The notes beneath the pieces are model-generated. The model saw nothing but the letters and a program-made list of their open reading frames with translations, had not been told where the DNA came from and searched no databases. Of a DNA stretch of 64,000 nucleotides, positions 9,601 to 17,500 are shown piece after piece. Source of the DNA: VXLM01 sp965242665. GTDB taxonomy: Bacteria; Chloroflexota; Dehalococcoidia; Lucifugimonadales; VXLM01. Each line of letters begins with the position of its first letter. Positions within the stretch are counted from its first letter, which is position 1. Both the position numbers and the translations under genes were made by a program. The DNA lies in NCBI GenBank assembly GCA_965242665.1, contig OZ251484.1, positions 62,001-126,000 on the forward strand, read 5' to 3'.

Positions 9601-9784
9601 GTCTGTACTCGGGCGGCGCAGCGCGGTGTCCGAGCTGGTCTTGCAGGCAGAACGGGCATACGGCGCATTCTGGGAGCAGGCATCCGACGAGTTCGTGCGG
9701 CGGCTGGCGGCCTTCCATCCCAAAGAACAGGAAGAGGAAGAAGCGGTCTCGATCGAGGATGACCTAGAAGCCATTCTCGTGTAG
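6695..9784 (+). CDS. Divergent SecA-like preprotein translocase ATPase
   Basis: The 1029-residue protein keeps the SecA core in order: Walker A MDAGEGKT near residue 180, EFGFDYLRDN, DEAD-type VDEADHVLIDEGRTPLIISG, GMTGTA, NMAGRGTDI, and HVIGTEMND leading to QLRGRSGRQG. The helical region at 940-1000 (RLWTQHLELVQEM) matches the SecA scaffold. Unlike housekeeping SecA, it has about 60 extra residues between GTDI and HVIGTE and no C-terminal zinc-binding motif. The start is TTG at 6695 with an upstream AGGAGG. It probably is a SecA2-type accessory motor; the lipoprotein gene next to it could encode a client or partner, which is inference. Confidence 0.87.
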   Translation: MQDTIFLGASPAARPHRGRKKTRAFRGSRRKADEFTARVRRVDLSNESDAELRARADDIRRGNFTDREETLVECAAVVDETIRRRIGAWRLFDSRGTLPEIAEYRESPQGLAGPDEVIAETMAFVDQESTARYTADIALSARFYQAVEQSSIAEAMRFEPTDEQIAAGRLMLDGNVVEMDAGEGKTIAAAFTAAAHALSGRKVHVITANDYLALRDAELLAPAYESLGLTVRAVLSHMGDSERRSAYSSDILYGALREFGFDYLRDNLRHSPNELVQSGLHAAIVDEADHVLIDEGRTPLIISGKPAHRTRSLFRVKSAVEALIEEQKWIASSIANGLTKTNDAENLKRFVKLMLADPENESVTAALASDPRLLASARAIVDDSYQDDGENDLTDELFYTTDFHRGSVILTERGAQFIERRIGSVFDADDLYGELSAIEEDWTMPLDERRRRTDTVSQRIAIRYGLANQAHQMLRAYLLLKRGEDYIVSDGRVVLVDDLTGRRKSDSKYQHGLQTAVDAKEGVRVHPEPETLAYLTVEGFLRQYDHVSGMTGTAVDAEPQFQQSYGLDVVRLEPANPSRRVDRPPRMHPTRADKLRAIVDEAAHWHSFGRPVLIGARTVEQSDELSALLTRADIPHNRLDAVTNSDEARAVQKAGSSGAVTVATNMAGRGTDIILDSDLDERLIERFAHKIERTHASDSRTIRVDCGREDVAEALGSGVAKLCIPYRIEGSSLIVDGTANEVYLEFGLGLHVIGTEMNDATRIDMQLRGRSGRQGQHGSSRFVLSLEDRPIVTARHRTQPTDAADAQTFVERTQAWIERDALADRAASGDFERVIELHTLDYYRERNALLDDDTFDETCRGIVRSAVHRLVSRAVPAFELGNYERRFDDLREIAQLDFCIDIEEFRGLGAAALSDSISAMITARLCDESSLADTLQYARLAKTMMLQVSDRLWTQHLELVQEMASNARLSVLGRRSAVSELVLQAERAYGAFWEQASDEFVRRLAAFHPKEQEEEEAVSIEDDLEAILV

Positions 9785-9815
9785 CGTAGGCTGCGCATCG
9801 GCAGGAGGGAGAAAC

Positions 9816-10664
9816 ATGACAACTCGATGGAAGAAGATGGGAATCCGAACGATGGCGGGGCTGACCATCGCGGCAGGTCCGTCGATCGCCGCATGCAGTT
9901 CGGGCCCCTCATACGAAGATTGGGCAGCCACGGACGGCGCTGCCGGACGAATCAACTTGGACGACGTGCAGACCGCCTTCAAGGATTCCGAGAGCGTGAC
10001 CGAATTCGAACTGCGCGTCAACGAGATATACGAAGGAGACGGACTCCTACTCATTCGCGCGGAGCAGACCGACACCGCCCTCGTCCTCGAAGGCTGGGAA
10101 GACCTGGACGAGAACTATACGATAGACGATTCGCGGGACGACAGGCTCTTCACTATCACACAGAAACAGGACCAGAGCTACGACATGCGCGGCTACCACG
10201 CGAACTCGTACTACCACTCGACCTGGGGCGCAGGCAACTTCTTGTTCACGTACATGCTGCTGTCCGCCGTTACGGGCCCAAGGTACATCTACACGACCAA
10301 TCCGGGCTACGCTCGAGATACGATGCAGCGGACGCGCACGCAGTACCGCAACTCGTACTCATACAACCAACAGGTCACGAAGAACACCAACTACTTCAAC
10401 AGGCAGAAGAGCTTTGCTGGGTCGCGCTACGACTCGGCAAGCCGAAACGTGAGCGCCGCCAGGCAATCGTATCAGTCGACCACCCGATCCTCCGGCGCCT
10501 TCAGGAGCAGCGCTACCGGCGTCCGCAGCAGCTGGGGAACCACCGGTCGATCCGGCTTTTCTAGCGGGTCAGGCGGACGCTCAGGCTTTTCCAGCGGCGG
10601 AGGATTATTCAGAGGCGGAGGCGGAGGACAAACCATCATCGGGTCACAACGTCGGACGGGGTAG
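9816..10664 (+). CDS. Lipoprotein with Ser/Gly-rich tail
   Basis: The 282-residue protein starts at an ATG behind an AGGAGGGAG ribosome site. An N-terminal signal ends in the lipobox IAAC, so the mature protein should be lipid-anchored outside the membrane. Residues about 35-130 look globular. A hydrophobic stretch FLFTYMLLSAVTG lies near residue 145, and the last 100 residues are rich in S, G, R, Y and N with repeated FSSG blocks. It lies 31 bases after the SecA-like gene and 5 bases before the next gene. The family is not recognised. Confidence 0.7.
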   Translation: MTTRWKKMGIRTMAGLTIAAGPSIAACSSGPSYEDWAATDGAAGRINLDDVQTAFKDSESVTEFELRVNEIYEGDGLLLIRAEQTDTALVLEGWEDLDENYTIDDSRDDRLFTITQKQDQSYDMRGYHANSYYHSTWGAGNFLFTYMLLSAVTGPRYIYTTNPGYARDTMQRTRTQYRNSYSYNQQVTKNTNYFNRQKSFAGSRYDSASRNVSAARQSYQSTTRSSGAFRSSATGVRSSWGTTGRSGFSSGSGGRSGFSSGGGLFRGGGGGQTIIGSQRRTG

Positions 10665-10669
10665 AACGG

Positions 10670-11758
10670 TTGCCCGACGAAGAGCCGCGATACGCCAAAC
10701 CTCTCGACGCCACCAACCCGCCATGGTCGTCTCGCCCCCCCGCTTCCGACTGCAACCTCGTGCTGCGCGTTACGCTCGGCGCCATGCCCATCGAAGACGC
10801 ATTTTGGATCGGCTTGCCAAGCGGCCTATGCTCCGTCTCCCTGCGAGACCTACTCCACCGCGTCTTCCCTCCCGCCCAATCTGCGCAACATTCCTTCCGG
10901 CAACGACTCGACCTCGACATCAATCCCGACCTCCCGGACATGTACGACTCTCTAGTCGACATCTTTGCAAGAGTGGAGGCCGGCATGTGCACAGTCGACA
11001 TCTACCAGAACCACGGACCGAAGCTCGACGGCTCTTCGCTCGTCAGCCATGTCGTCGACCAGAGTCACGCGCCGCCAGTGCTCGACCTCGTCCTGGAGCA
11101 GAGGTTCTCTCCCATAGACTACGCCGTCCGACAAGGAGAGTTCGCCAACACCGAAGACGCCATGGCGTGGATGCAAACCCGCATGCTGCTGTACTTCCTG
11201 CATCCACTCGGCTACACCCTGCACGTTCGACCATCCAGCAGCGCAGACGCATCTCTCCTGCCGATCGCCAACCTCTTGGAAGAATCAGGACACATCCAAC
11301 ATTCCCAAGATTCCGGACTGTTCGAAGTCACCGAGCACGGACGAGAGACGATACACGAAATGACCGCAGCAGCCGAAAACGCGCTGGATCGGTACGAGAT
11401 ATTCGCCGACGTTCGGTACGACTCATCCACCGGTGAGTGCGACTTCCTCAGCGGCGGCGGAGCGGACTGCCGAATCCCCGTCTATGAGGCGGAGTCTCTC
11501 TCCCCAGTCCACACGGTGCTCTTCGTCGAGTTGTACGACGGCTCCCTCGCACAATTGGAGGATGACTGGCGCTCGGCGATCCACGACCGCGAGTTCTTCG
11601 AGGCCGTCCTCATGCCGGTCGTCGACCGCCCCCTGATCGACGACTGCGCGGTCGACAACATCATTGAAGCCGGGTTCGCCTTCATGGAAGAGCAAGCAAG
11701 AGAATCCATGCGACAAGACGACGACGAACGACTGCGCCGCATCATCCAACAAGAGTAG
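10670..11758 (+). CDS. Hypothetical protein, 362 aa
   Basis: Not recognised. A TTG start at 10670 follows the lipoprotein stop by five bases, so it is likely co-transcribed and perhaps coupled; no separate ribosome site is visible. The protein is acidic and soluble with no signal peptide. It ends in a charged helix with acidic and basic clusters (RQDDDERLRRIIQQE). A central helix-rich part includes residues around 230-250 (TEHGRETIHEMTAAAENAL). It closes the run that begins with the K+ channel and converges on the restriction-modification gene 19 bases away. Confidence 0.6.
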   Translation: MPDEEPRYAKPLDATNPPWSSRPPASDCNLVLRVTLGAMPIEDAFWIGLPSGLCSVSLRDLLHRVFPPAQSAQHSFRQRLDLDINPDLPDMYDSLVDIFARVEAGMCTVDIYQNHGPKLDGSSLVSHVVDQSHAPPVLDLVLEQRFSPIDYAVRQGEFANTEDAMAWMQTRMLLYFLHPLGYTLHVRPSSSADASLLPIANLLEESGHIQHSQDSGLFEVTEHGRETIHEMTAAAENALDRYEIFADVRYDSSTGECDFLSGGGADCRIPVYEAESLSPVHTVLFVELYDGSLAQLEDDWRSAIHDREFFEAVLMPVVDRPLIDDCAVDNIIEAGFAFMEEQARESMRQDDDERLRRIIQQE

Positions 11759-11777
11759 CGTTCACTCCTGCCAACCA

Positions 11778-14700
11778 TCAGCGGGAAGAAGACGAAGTTG
11801 GTGGATAGTACCAGCTGTTGCTCGACCGCATGATCCGCAAGTGCCCCAGCAGCGGATCCTCCTCCAGTCCCAGCGCAGCGATGTGTAGACGATCCAGATC
11901 CTCTACCAAGTCAGGCTTCTGATGAAAATTGACGTTCTTCCAATCCTTGCCGTGCTGGCGCGTCTCAACCATGCAATCGGGGATCGCATCTATCAGGCGT
12001 TGCCCCAAGTCGATGGCAGGCTTTGGATCCTCTAACCAGAGGTCTGGAATGGTCAAACTGGTGAGTTCATATCTATTTACGTGAAACCCGTCTCCATAGA
12101 TTCTCCACCATCCATACGCCACGTGTCCGTTGAGAACAGCCATTATGAGACACAGGTCGTCGTGGGTGGGAACAGTGAACGGAGTTTCACTTCTGGGAGA
12201 TGCAGTACCTTCCGGTATGGAACTTATGAAGTACCGCGTTGTCTGGGGAAAGGAAATGGTCTCGCCTTCGTCGCTTCGCAGGCTTGCCAGCGGCGCTTTC
12301 TGGCTCATGACGGCGCTAACCATACCCCAGACTTCCGGTGTAGGAATCCTCGGCCACTGCCCCGAGATTCGCCAGTCGCCATTACTGGATGGTAGATGCA
12401 ACTGTGTTCTGCCTCTTTGCATCAAGCATTGCTTTCGCATCGATGTAGGCCAGCGCTGTAAGCCGCTAGAAATGATTACAGGGTTTGGCGCACTACCGAG
12501 TTTGACAGTGAAAACGGTAGCTCGTTGGCTGTTTCCCGGTGTCTTGACCGTTGGACTGGCGTTGAAGGGAGTGTCTGGCGCATTGTCGTAATGGCGCAAG
12601 TCAATCTTCCGGCATCGGCTCTCGAATATTCTCCGCAACGTTCTTTGTCTTTGCCCAAATGCTATAGACAGCGGCACTATCATCGTAACTACCCCGCCAT
12701 CGGGATTGGAGAGCGCCAATGCAGTCTCGCAGAACAACGCATACAAGTCGTTGACGTTGGTGGTTTGGTAGCGCTTGTCGCTCTTCAGCGCGTCGATCTC
12801 GGACTGTTCCATCGACTGAGACAACGCTTCATACGGCGGGTTGCCGATGACGACGTCGAAGCCTCGCCAATCGCTTTCGTAGAACAGCAGCCGCGCATCC
12901 GTTCGTGCCGGCGTAGGGTTGACATCGAAGAGCGGTGCTTCCGCGAATCCGACGAGCTCCGGGCCGGACAAATCGCCGTTTCTGCGTATCCTTGCCCTGA
13001 GACGGTCACGCAGCGCATGGTCTTGCTTCAACAATTCTTGCTTGGCCGACTCCGTGTACGCTTCGAACCAGCGCTTGCGGTGTTCTGCCAAGTCGGTTAG
13101 AGCCGCCTTGAGTTCCGGATCGGCCGCATCCAATCGCCCGGGCTGGTCTGGCCGCCACGCCGGGTCTGCGATGGTTTGCAGCGTGTCCGCGCAGACGATG
13201 TGCGCCTCCAGATTCGGCAGAGGTTCGTGCTCCCGCAGTCCTCTGCGCTCCGCCGTGATTGCCACGAACAGCCGCAGCCGCGTGATCTGCACCGCAAGCG
13301 GGTGAATGTCCTGTCCGGCCAGCTGCCGCCGGATGATACCCTCTGGCTTGCCCGAGTTCGCCCCCAGCTTGTCGAGCGCCCTTTTCAACGCATTGAGCGC
13401 ACTGAACAAGAACACTCCGGATCCAACCGCCGGGTCGAATATCCGCAGTTCCTCGACACGCTCCCTCAATCTGCCGCGCTCTTGGGAAGTAAGTTCCGGG
13501 GTCGGCGCGTCTTCATCCCCAAACAGATCGAGGAGCTGCGCGTCCGATACCGAGTTCGGCGCGCTGCCGCGAACCGCCGCCGCCAACGCATCCTTCACCA
13601 TCTCGTCCGCGATGTCCGCCGGAGTATAGTACGTGCCCTTCGGCTGGCGAGAGGGCAGATCCGGGCCCTGTTCGGTCGGGGTAATCAGACGCTCGAATAA
13701 GTTGCTCAACAACTCCGGATCCAAGGTCTGCTCACTCTCGCCTGGGCGATGTTCGTCCATCGTCCAGTGGTATCGCGAAAGGATGGTAAACAAGCCCGGT
13801 CGTCTTTCGTCCGATCCCCAATACTCCGCGAAGGGAATGTCCAATCTATCGTCGTCCGCGTGCACGGCGAACAGCGAACCGTTGAGGAACGGCGTCTGCT
13901 CCATGGCCTTGTCGAGAGCAGCGATGTCATGCGGCGAGCGCGCAGAACGCTGTATGTTCATTCGATGATGGAACAGGAAGCGCAGCGCGTCCCGATGGTA
14001 GTCGTCGACGCAGGGCAAATTGGCCTCGATGAACGCCGGCTCGAACAGCTCTTGTGGGATGATATTCTCCTCCCGCAGTATCCACGTGAACATCACGCGC
14101 ACCAGATGTCGCAGGACCGCTTGACGCTGCGGCAAGTCCTTGCCAGACTGCATTCTGTCCGTCCACTGCTCGACCTCCCGATAGAACTGCTGCCGCAGCG
14201 TCGATACCTCCACCGGCCTCAACAGATCCTCCGCGGTCAATCCGTCGCCTGGGTTGCGGAGCAATTCGAGCAGCTGCGTGACCGCCGTCCGCGCGGACGG
14301 CGACGGCACGCCCAGATCGAAGGGGGCAGTCATATTCACCTGCCGTCCGGCCGCGACCGCCATCCGCGCCTGCACCGCGCCGCCCGCCCATGGCTCCGCA
14401 GAGTACGCGAACACTACCGCAACGTCAGACTCGTCCGCCTTGGCGAACGCCCTCGCACAGAGCGCGGTGTCCGCACGGTCGGGACCCGGCCGATCCGCAT
14501 CGTACTGATACTCCACAGCCGCAACAACCGCCCGCCGGCCGGCCAAGGTCTGCTCTTCAGACTGTATTGGAACGGCTTTGGTGTAGGCGTATGCCTTCCA
14601 ATCTCGGTCGTGCGCATCCTTGCGAACGCCGTCCAAACTCACCTCTCTAGTGAGATCGGTTTCGAGGATGACGTCCGGCTCATCGAGCATCTGCCGCACG

Positions 14701-15371
14701 ACGTACTTGGGACGCAGATCCTCTGCGATGGCCGTCAAGAATTGATCGGCCAAGTTGGACGGCGGCGGAATTCCAGCTCTATCCCCAACGCGGGACTCTA
14801 TCGTCTCCGCAGAGAGCAGATCCACTAGATCTACGATCTGCTCTCGCACCCCAAGTTCCAGCACGATCGGCCCAACCCAACTGCTCCGCGCCAGTGATTG
14901 GAAGTCGTACTCCCGGACGAACTGGATATCCGGCGATTCAGGATTGCCGACCCGGCGGTAGACCCGCCACTTCACGCCGTCCGTCAAGACGCCGAGAGTA
15001 TCCTGTCCGCAGGCCCTGTGCTGCCGCAGGTAGCGCTGAATCTGCCGGTTGGGAGAGCCGTACCGCCCACGCCCCAGCGGCGTCCGGTCGAAATCAACGT
15101 GCGCGCCGTACTGCTTCACCTCGACGATGACCGCCGCATGTCCGGGAGCATCGTTCACCTCCCGCAAGAAGCACGCCTCGTCGATCCGCCCCCCCGCCTC
15201 GCCGTACTCGGGTATGCGACGCGTCGCCGGATACCCCAACGACTCCAGCAACGGCAAGATGAGCACCTGCAGGGTAGCCGCCTCGTTGACCAGTTTGCCT
15301 CTGCCCCTGATGTGACGAAACCCGTCCCGCAGATCCTGTGCGATCCTCGTATGGAGTTCGTCCGCGTTCAT
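11778..15371 (-). CDS. Type IIG-like restriction-modification enzyme (Eco57I-like)
   Basis: A single 1197-residue chain. The N-terminus has a PD-(D/E)xK-type nuclease pattern with D64 (GGRIDEACF), then E84 and K86 in VIVEVKQYG. The centre holds the N6-adenine methyltransferase: motif I FDPAVGSGVFLFSAL near residue 645 and motif IV VVIGNPPYEAL near 840. The C-terminal 300 residues should contain target recognition. Such enzymes methylate one strand and cut at a distance, using SAM. No separate specificity or helicase gene sits beside it, which argues against type I or BREX. It starts at ATG 15371 and converges on the gene to its left. Confidence 0.88.
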   Translation of the reverse strand: MNADELHTRIAQDLRDGFRHIRGRGKLVNEAATLQVLILPLLESLGYPATRRIPEYGEAGGRIDEACFLREVNDAPGHAAVIVEVKQYGAHVDFDRTPLGRGRYGSPNRQIQRYLRQHRACGQDTLGVLTDGVKWRVYRRVGNPESPDIQFVREYDFQSLARSSWVGPIVLELGVREQIVDLVDLLSAETIESRVGDRAGIPPPSNLADQFLTAIAEDLRPKYVVRQMLDEPDVILETDLTREVSLDGVRKDAHDRDWKAYAYTKAVPIQSEEQTLAGRRAVVAAVEYQYDADRPGPDRADTALCARAFAKADESDVAVVFAYSAEPWAGGAVQARMAVAAGRQVNMTAPFDLGVPSPSARTAVTQLLELLRNPGDGLTAEDLLRPVEVSTLRQQFYREVEQWTDRMQSGKDLPQRQAVLRHLVRVMFTWILREENIIPQELFEPAFIEANLPCVDDYHRDALRFLFHHRMNIQRSARSPHDIAALDKAMEQTPFLNGSLFAVHADDDRLDIPFAEYWGSDERRPGLFTILSRYHWTMDEHRPGESEQTLDPELLSNLFERLITPTEQGPDLPSRQPKGTYYTPADIADEMVKDALAAAVRGSAPNSVSDAQLLDLFGDEDAPTPELTSQERGRLRERVEELRIFDPAVGSGVFLFSALNALKRALDKLGANSGKPEGIIRRQLAGQDIHPLAVQITRLRLFVAITAERRGLREHEPLPNLEAHIVCADTLQTIADPAWRPDQPGRLDAADPELKAALTDLAEHRKRWFEAYTESAKQELLKQDHALRDRLRARIRRNGDLSGPELVGFAEAPLFDVNPTPARTDARLLFYESDWRGFDVVIGNPPYEALSQSMEQSEIDALKSDKRYQTTNVNDLYALFCETALALSNPDGGVVTMIVPLSIAFGQRQRTLRRIFESRCRKIDLRHYDNAPDTPFNASPTVKTPGNSQRATVFTVKLGSAPNPVIISSGLQRWPTSMRKQCLMQRGRTQLHLPSSNGDWRISGQWPRIPTPEVWGMVSAVMSQKAPLASLRSDEGETISFPQTTRYFISSIPEGTASPRSETPFTVPTHDDLCLIMAVLNGHVAYGWWRIYGDGFHVNRYELTSLTIPDLWLEDPKPAIDLGQRLIDAIPDCMVETRQHGKDWKNVNFHQKPDLVEDLDRLHIAALGLEEDPLLGHLRIMRSSNSWYYPPTSSSSR

Positions 15372-15545
15372 CTGTACTCACTCTTCATAGACCGCATTCT
15401 CTCATACCCGCCAACTATCCTGACGTCATTCCCGCGAAAGGAGACCATTGCATAACTCAGCCGGCGGGGAGTTCTCACTTTCACCCTAGCCTTCTCCCTC
15501 GAAAGCAGAGGAGATAGAACTTGCTATCTTCATACCCCCGACGGT

Positions 15546-15794
15546 ACTGTTGACTTATGGTTGATTGCATTTTTCGATAATCTCCTTCAATATCGCCTCT
15601 AGTCGGTCAGCCGTCTCGTCTTGCGCTTGCGCCATCCCGGCCGCGTACGGCCTGTTTAGGGCGCGCAGCATCTTTGCATACCCGCGCATACCCTCGATAG
15701 CCATGCACAAATCCGTCTCGCCGATCCGATAGCCTCTCTCTACGTCCGTCATGATGTTGCCTCTCCTTTCGTCTATCAACCACAAGTCAACAGT
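15546..15794. mobile_element. 249-bp element with terminal inverted repeats and flanking direct repeats
   Basis: The left end ACTGTTGACTTATGGTTGAT (15546-15565) and the right end at 15775-15794 are inverted repeats, 19 of 20 bases matching. Directly outside lie direct repeats ACCCCCGACGGT (15534-15545) and ACCCCCCCGACGGT (15795-15808), which differ only in the C-run and resemble a target-site duplication. Between the ends is a 65-codon gene whose stop codon lies inside the left repeat. There is no transposase, so movement would need one acting in trans. This is a MITE-like interpretation; other inverted-repeat structures are possible. Confidence 0.65.
15555..15752 (-). CDS. Small hypothetical protein, 65 aa, inside the inverted-repeat element
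   Basis: Starts at ATG 15752 behind an AAAGGAGAGG ribosome site (10-12 nt spacing). A longer reading from TTG 15785 would begin in the right inverted repeat. The product, from MTDVERGYRIGETDLCMAIE to EIIEKCNQP, is predicted mostly helical and soluble. The TAA stop is contributed by the left terminal repeat. No family is recognised. The ribosome site and intact frame in so short an element suggest a carried gene. Confidence 0.55.
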   Translation of the reverse strand: MTDVERGYRIGETDLCMAIEGMRGYAKMLRALNRPYAAGMAQAQDETADRLEAILKEIIEKCNQP

Positions 15795-15876
15795 ACCCCC
15801 CCGACGGTCATGCGAAGGTCCCCGAAAAGGGAGTACCCAATGATTCGGGGGCTCCCAAGCGCCGTATTCACAGCCC

Positions 15877-16797
15877 CTAGACCGCGAAGAGGAGTATCAG
15901 CGCAGTGCTAACGACCACCCCCCCGACGATGAAGGCGACGCCGACGTTTTGGGAAGCCGACAGCTCGTCCGCGATCTTCACCTTTGGGAACATGGCCTTG
16001 TCGATGATCCAACGGACGATTACCAGGAGCAGGAACCCAATCACGGCGAACACGGCGAACCCGATGAGGCTCTCGCCCCATCCTAGGAACTCGCCCGCCA
16101 CGGCCTTGAAGGCGACGAGCGCGACCGCGATGAGATTGGCGGCCATCGTGACTCCGATCGCAGCGTTGTCCTTCTCGATTTCATCGTGAATGTCGTAGAC
16201 CGTGGTGACTTGGTAGAACAGCGCGTACAGAATGAGCACCCCCAGACCCAACACGAAGAAGACGGCCGAGCGGATGATCTCATCGAGGGTGTCCGGCACG
16301 GCGGTTCCAAGCTGCGGATCTCCGTATCCAGCCAACGACGCGGCGACCACCAGAGACACGGCGAGGTATACCCCAAACTCCACTGCGCCGGCGGCCAAGT
16401 TCTGATTCTCGATGATTTCCTTTTCCACATCGAACTTGTACAGCACCAAGTGATCTATGAGATACCGAGTCAAGTTCAACACCACGATAGCGCCGACCGA
16501 GTACAAGAAGACCTCGATCACGTCGAATCCAAACTCCGTGGTGAAACGCCATTCTCCATCCCCGGATGCGAACGGCGTGTACAACACCGCTACGAACACC
16601 ACGATGACGCCGAGCAAGTAGCCGCTGATGCTGAGGCCGAGGGCCGCATTGCTCTTCCGGCTTAGCTGGTCGCTCACGTGATACGGGGTCGCCAAGTCGA
16701 GAATCCACTTGGCCAGGTAGAGGACGACGACTCCCAGCGCGACATACGCCAACCCGCGCGGGAAGAACTGCAGCGTTTCCAACAACGTATCAACCAT
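15877..16797 (-). CDS. DUF350 family membrane protein (two tandem domains)
   Basis: 306 residues with about eight hydrophobic segments in two similar halves. Each half has a motif of the type NAALGLSISGYLLGVIVV or NAAIGVTMAANLIAVALV, typical of DUF350. The start ATG 16797 follows GGGAGAGAG. DUF350 genes commonly neighbour DUF4178 and spermidine-synthase-like genes, and here a DUF4178 gene lies 33 bases upstream on the same strand, supporting the call. The biochemical role is unknown; it acts in the cytoplasmic membrane. Confidence 0.85.
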   Translation of the reverse strand: MVDTLLETLQFFPRGLAYVALGVVVLYLAKWILDLATPYHVSDQLSRKSNAALGLSISGYLLGVIVVFVAVLYTPFASGDGEWRFTTEFGFDVIEVFLYSVGAIVVLNLTRYLIDHLVLYKFDVEKEIIENQNLAAGAVEFGVYLAVSLVVAASLAGYGDPQLGTAVPDTLDEIIRSAVFFVLGLGVLILYALFYQVTTVYDIHDEIEKDNAAIGVTMAANLIAVALVAFKAVAGEFLGWGESLIGFAVFAVIGFLLLVIVRWIIDKAMFPKVKIADELSASQNVGVAFIVGGVVVSTALILLFAV

Positions 16798-16830
16798 GGT
16801 CTCTCTCCCTCGATTGCGCGTCCGCGCAGT

Positions 16831-17406
16831 CTACTGCTTGTATACTGTAATGCTGTCTGGCGGCACGACTGCGCTAAAATAGCACTCGTACGGCCGCCCC
16901 TCGAACTTGTCGATAGATAGGACAGTGCGCTCGTCCGAACTCATCAAGTCCCATGTGTAGTATCCGACCCCGTCGCCGCGTTCCCCTTCGAAGAAGAACG
17001 CTTCCCCGCTGTTGAGATAGTAGAAGTCCCGCCCCTCATACGTGAAGTAGTTGCTCAACGAGTGCTGCGCGTCGACTTCCGCCAGGTCGCCGGGGGTGAG
17101 ATTGAGAACATCGAGTCCGATCGGCTCGTTGGTATTCGTAACCGATGCGAAGAGTCGCCCGCTGTCGTTTGACCAGTAAACCCACAGCTTGCGGTCCCCG
17201 TCGCCTCCAACCAGCTCGTGCCAGCTGCCGTACTGTGTCGAGTAGCGGTGCTTGGCCTCCACGAGGTAGTAGCCGTCGTCGTATTCCACGTCGTAGCCGG
17301 TGATCGTAAAGACGTCTCCGACCATAGCATCCTTCACGCTGTCGGGAAGCCGCCCGGCAGCGCCTGCAGGCCTGCGCTTCTTGCGGCCGAATATGGACTT
17401 GAGCAT
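16831..17406 (-). CDS. DUF4178 domain protein
   Basis: 191 residues from ATG 17406, with GGAG upstream. The basic N-terminus (MLKSIFGRKKRR) leads to a beta-rich domain (VGDVFTITGYDVEYDDGYYLVEAK, HELVGGDGDRKLWVYWSN) matching the DUF4178 style, ending PYECYFSAVVPPDSITVYKQ. It is the first gene of a two-gene operon with the DUF350 membrane protein. Function is unknown; the pairing with DUF350 is a known genomic association. Confidence 0.75.
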   Translation of the reverse strand: MLKSIFGRKKRRPAGAAGRLPDSVKDAMVGDVFTITGYDVEYDDGYYLVEAKHRYSTQYGSWHELVGGDGDRKLWVYWSNDSGRLFASVTNTNEPIGLDVLNLTPGDLAEVDAQHSLSNYFTYEGRDFYYLNSGEAFFFEGERGDGVGYYTWDLMSSDERTVLSIDKFEGRPYECYFSAVVPPDSITVYKQ

Positions 17407-17500
17407 GAGTGGCTCCTCTCTTCACCGCATCATTGTAGATTCGGGTTGGCCGCAGGTCAACCGCAGATGCAGGACACCCGGCACTCGGGCCTCGCGCCGG

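Noticed and set aside
11778..15371. BREX PglX-type methyltransferase
   Set aside because: None of the other BREX genes is nearby, and the N-terminus carries a nuclease-like D/ExK pattern, favouring a type IIG enzyme.
15424..15441. Another hairpin repeat copy
   Set aside because: GTCATTCCCGCGAAAGGAG keeps only the left arm and cannot form the hairpin; noted as a damaged copy only.
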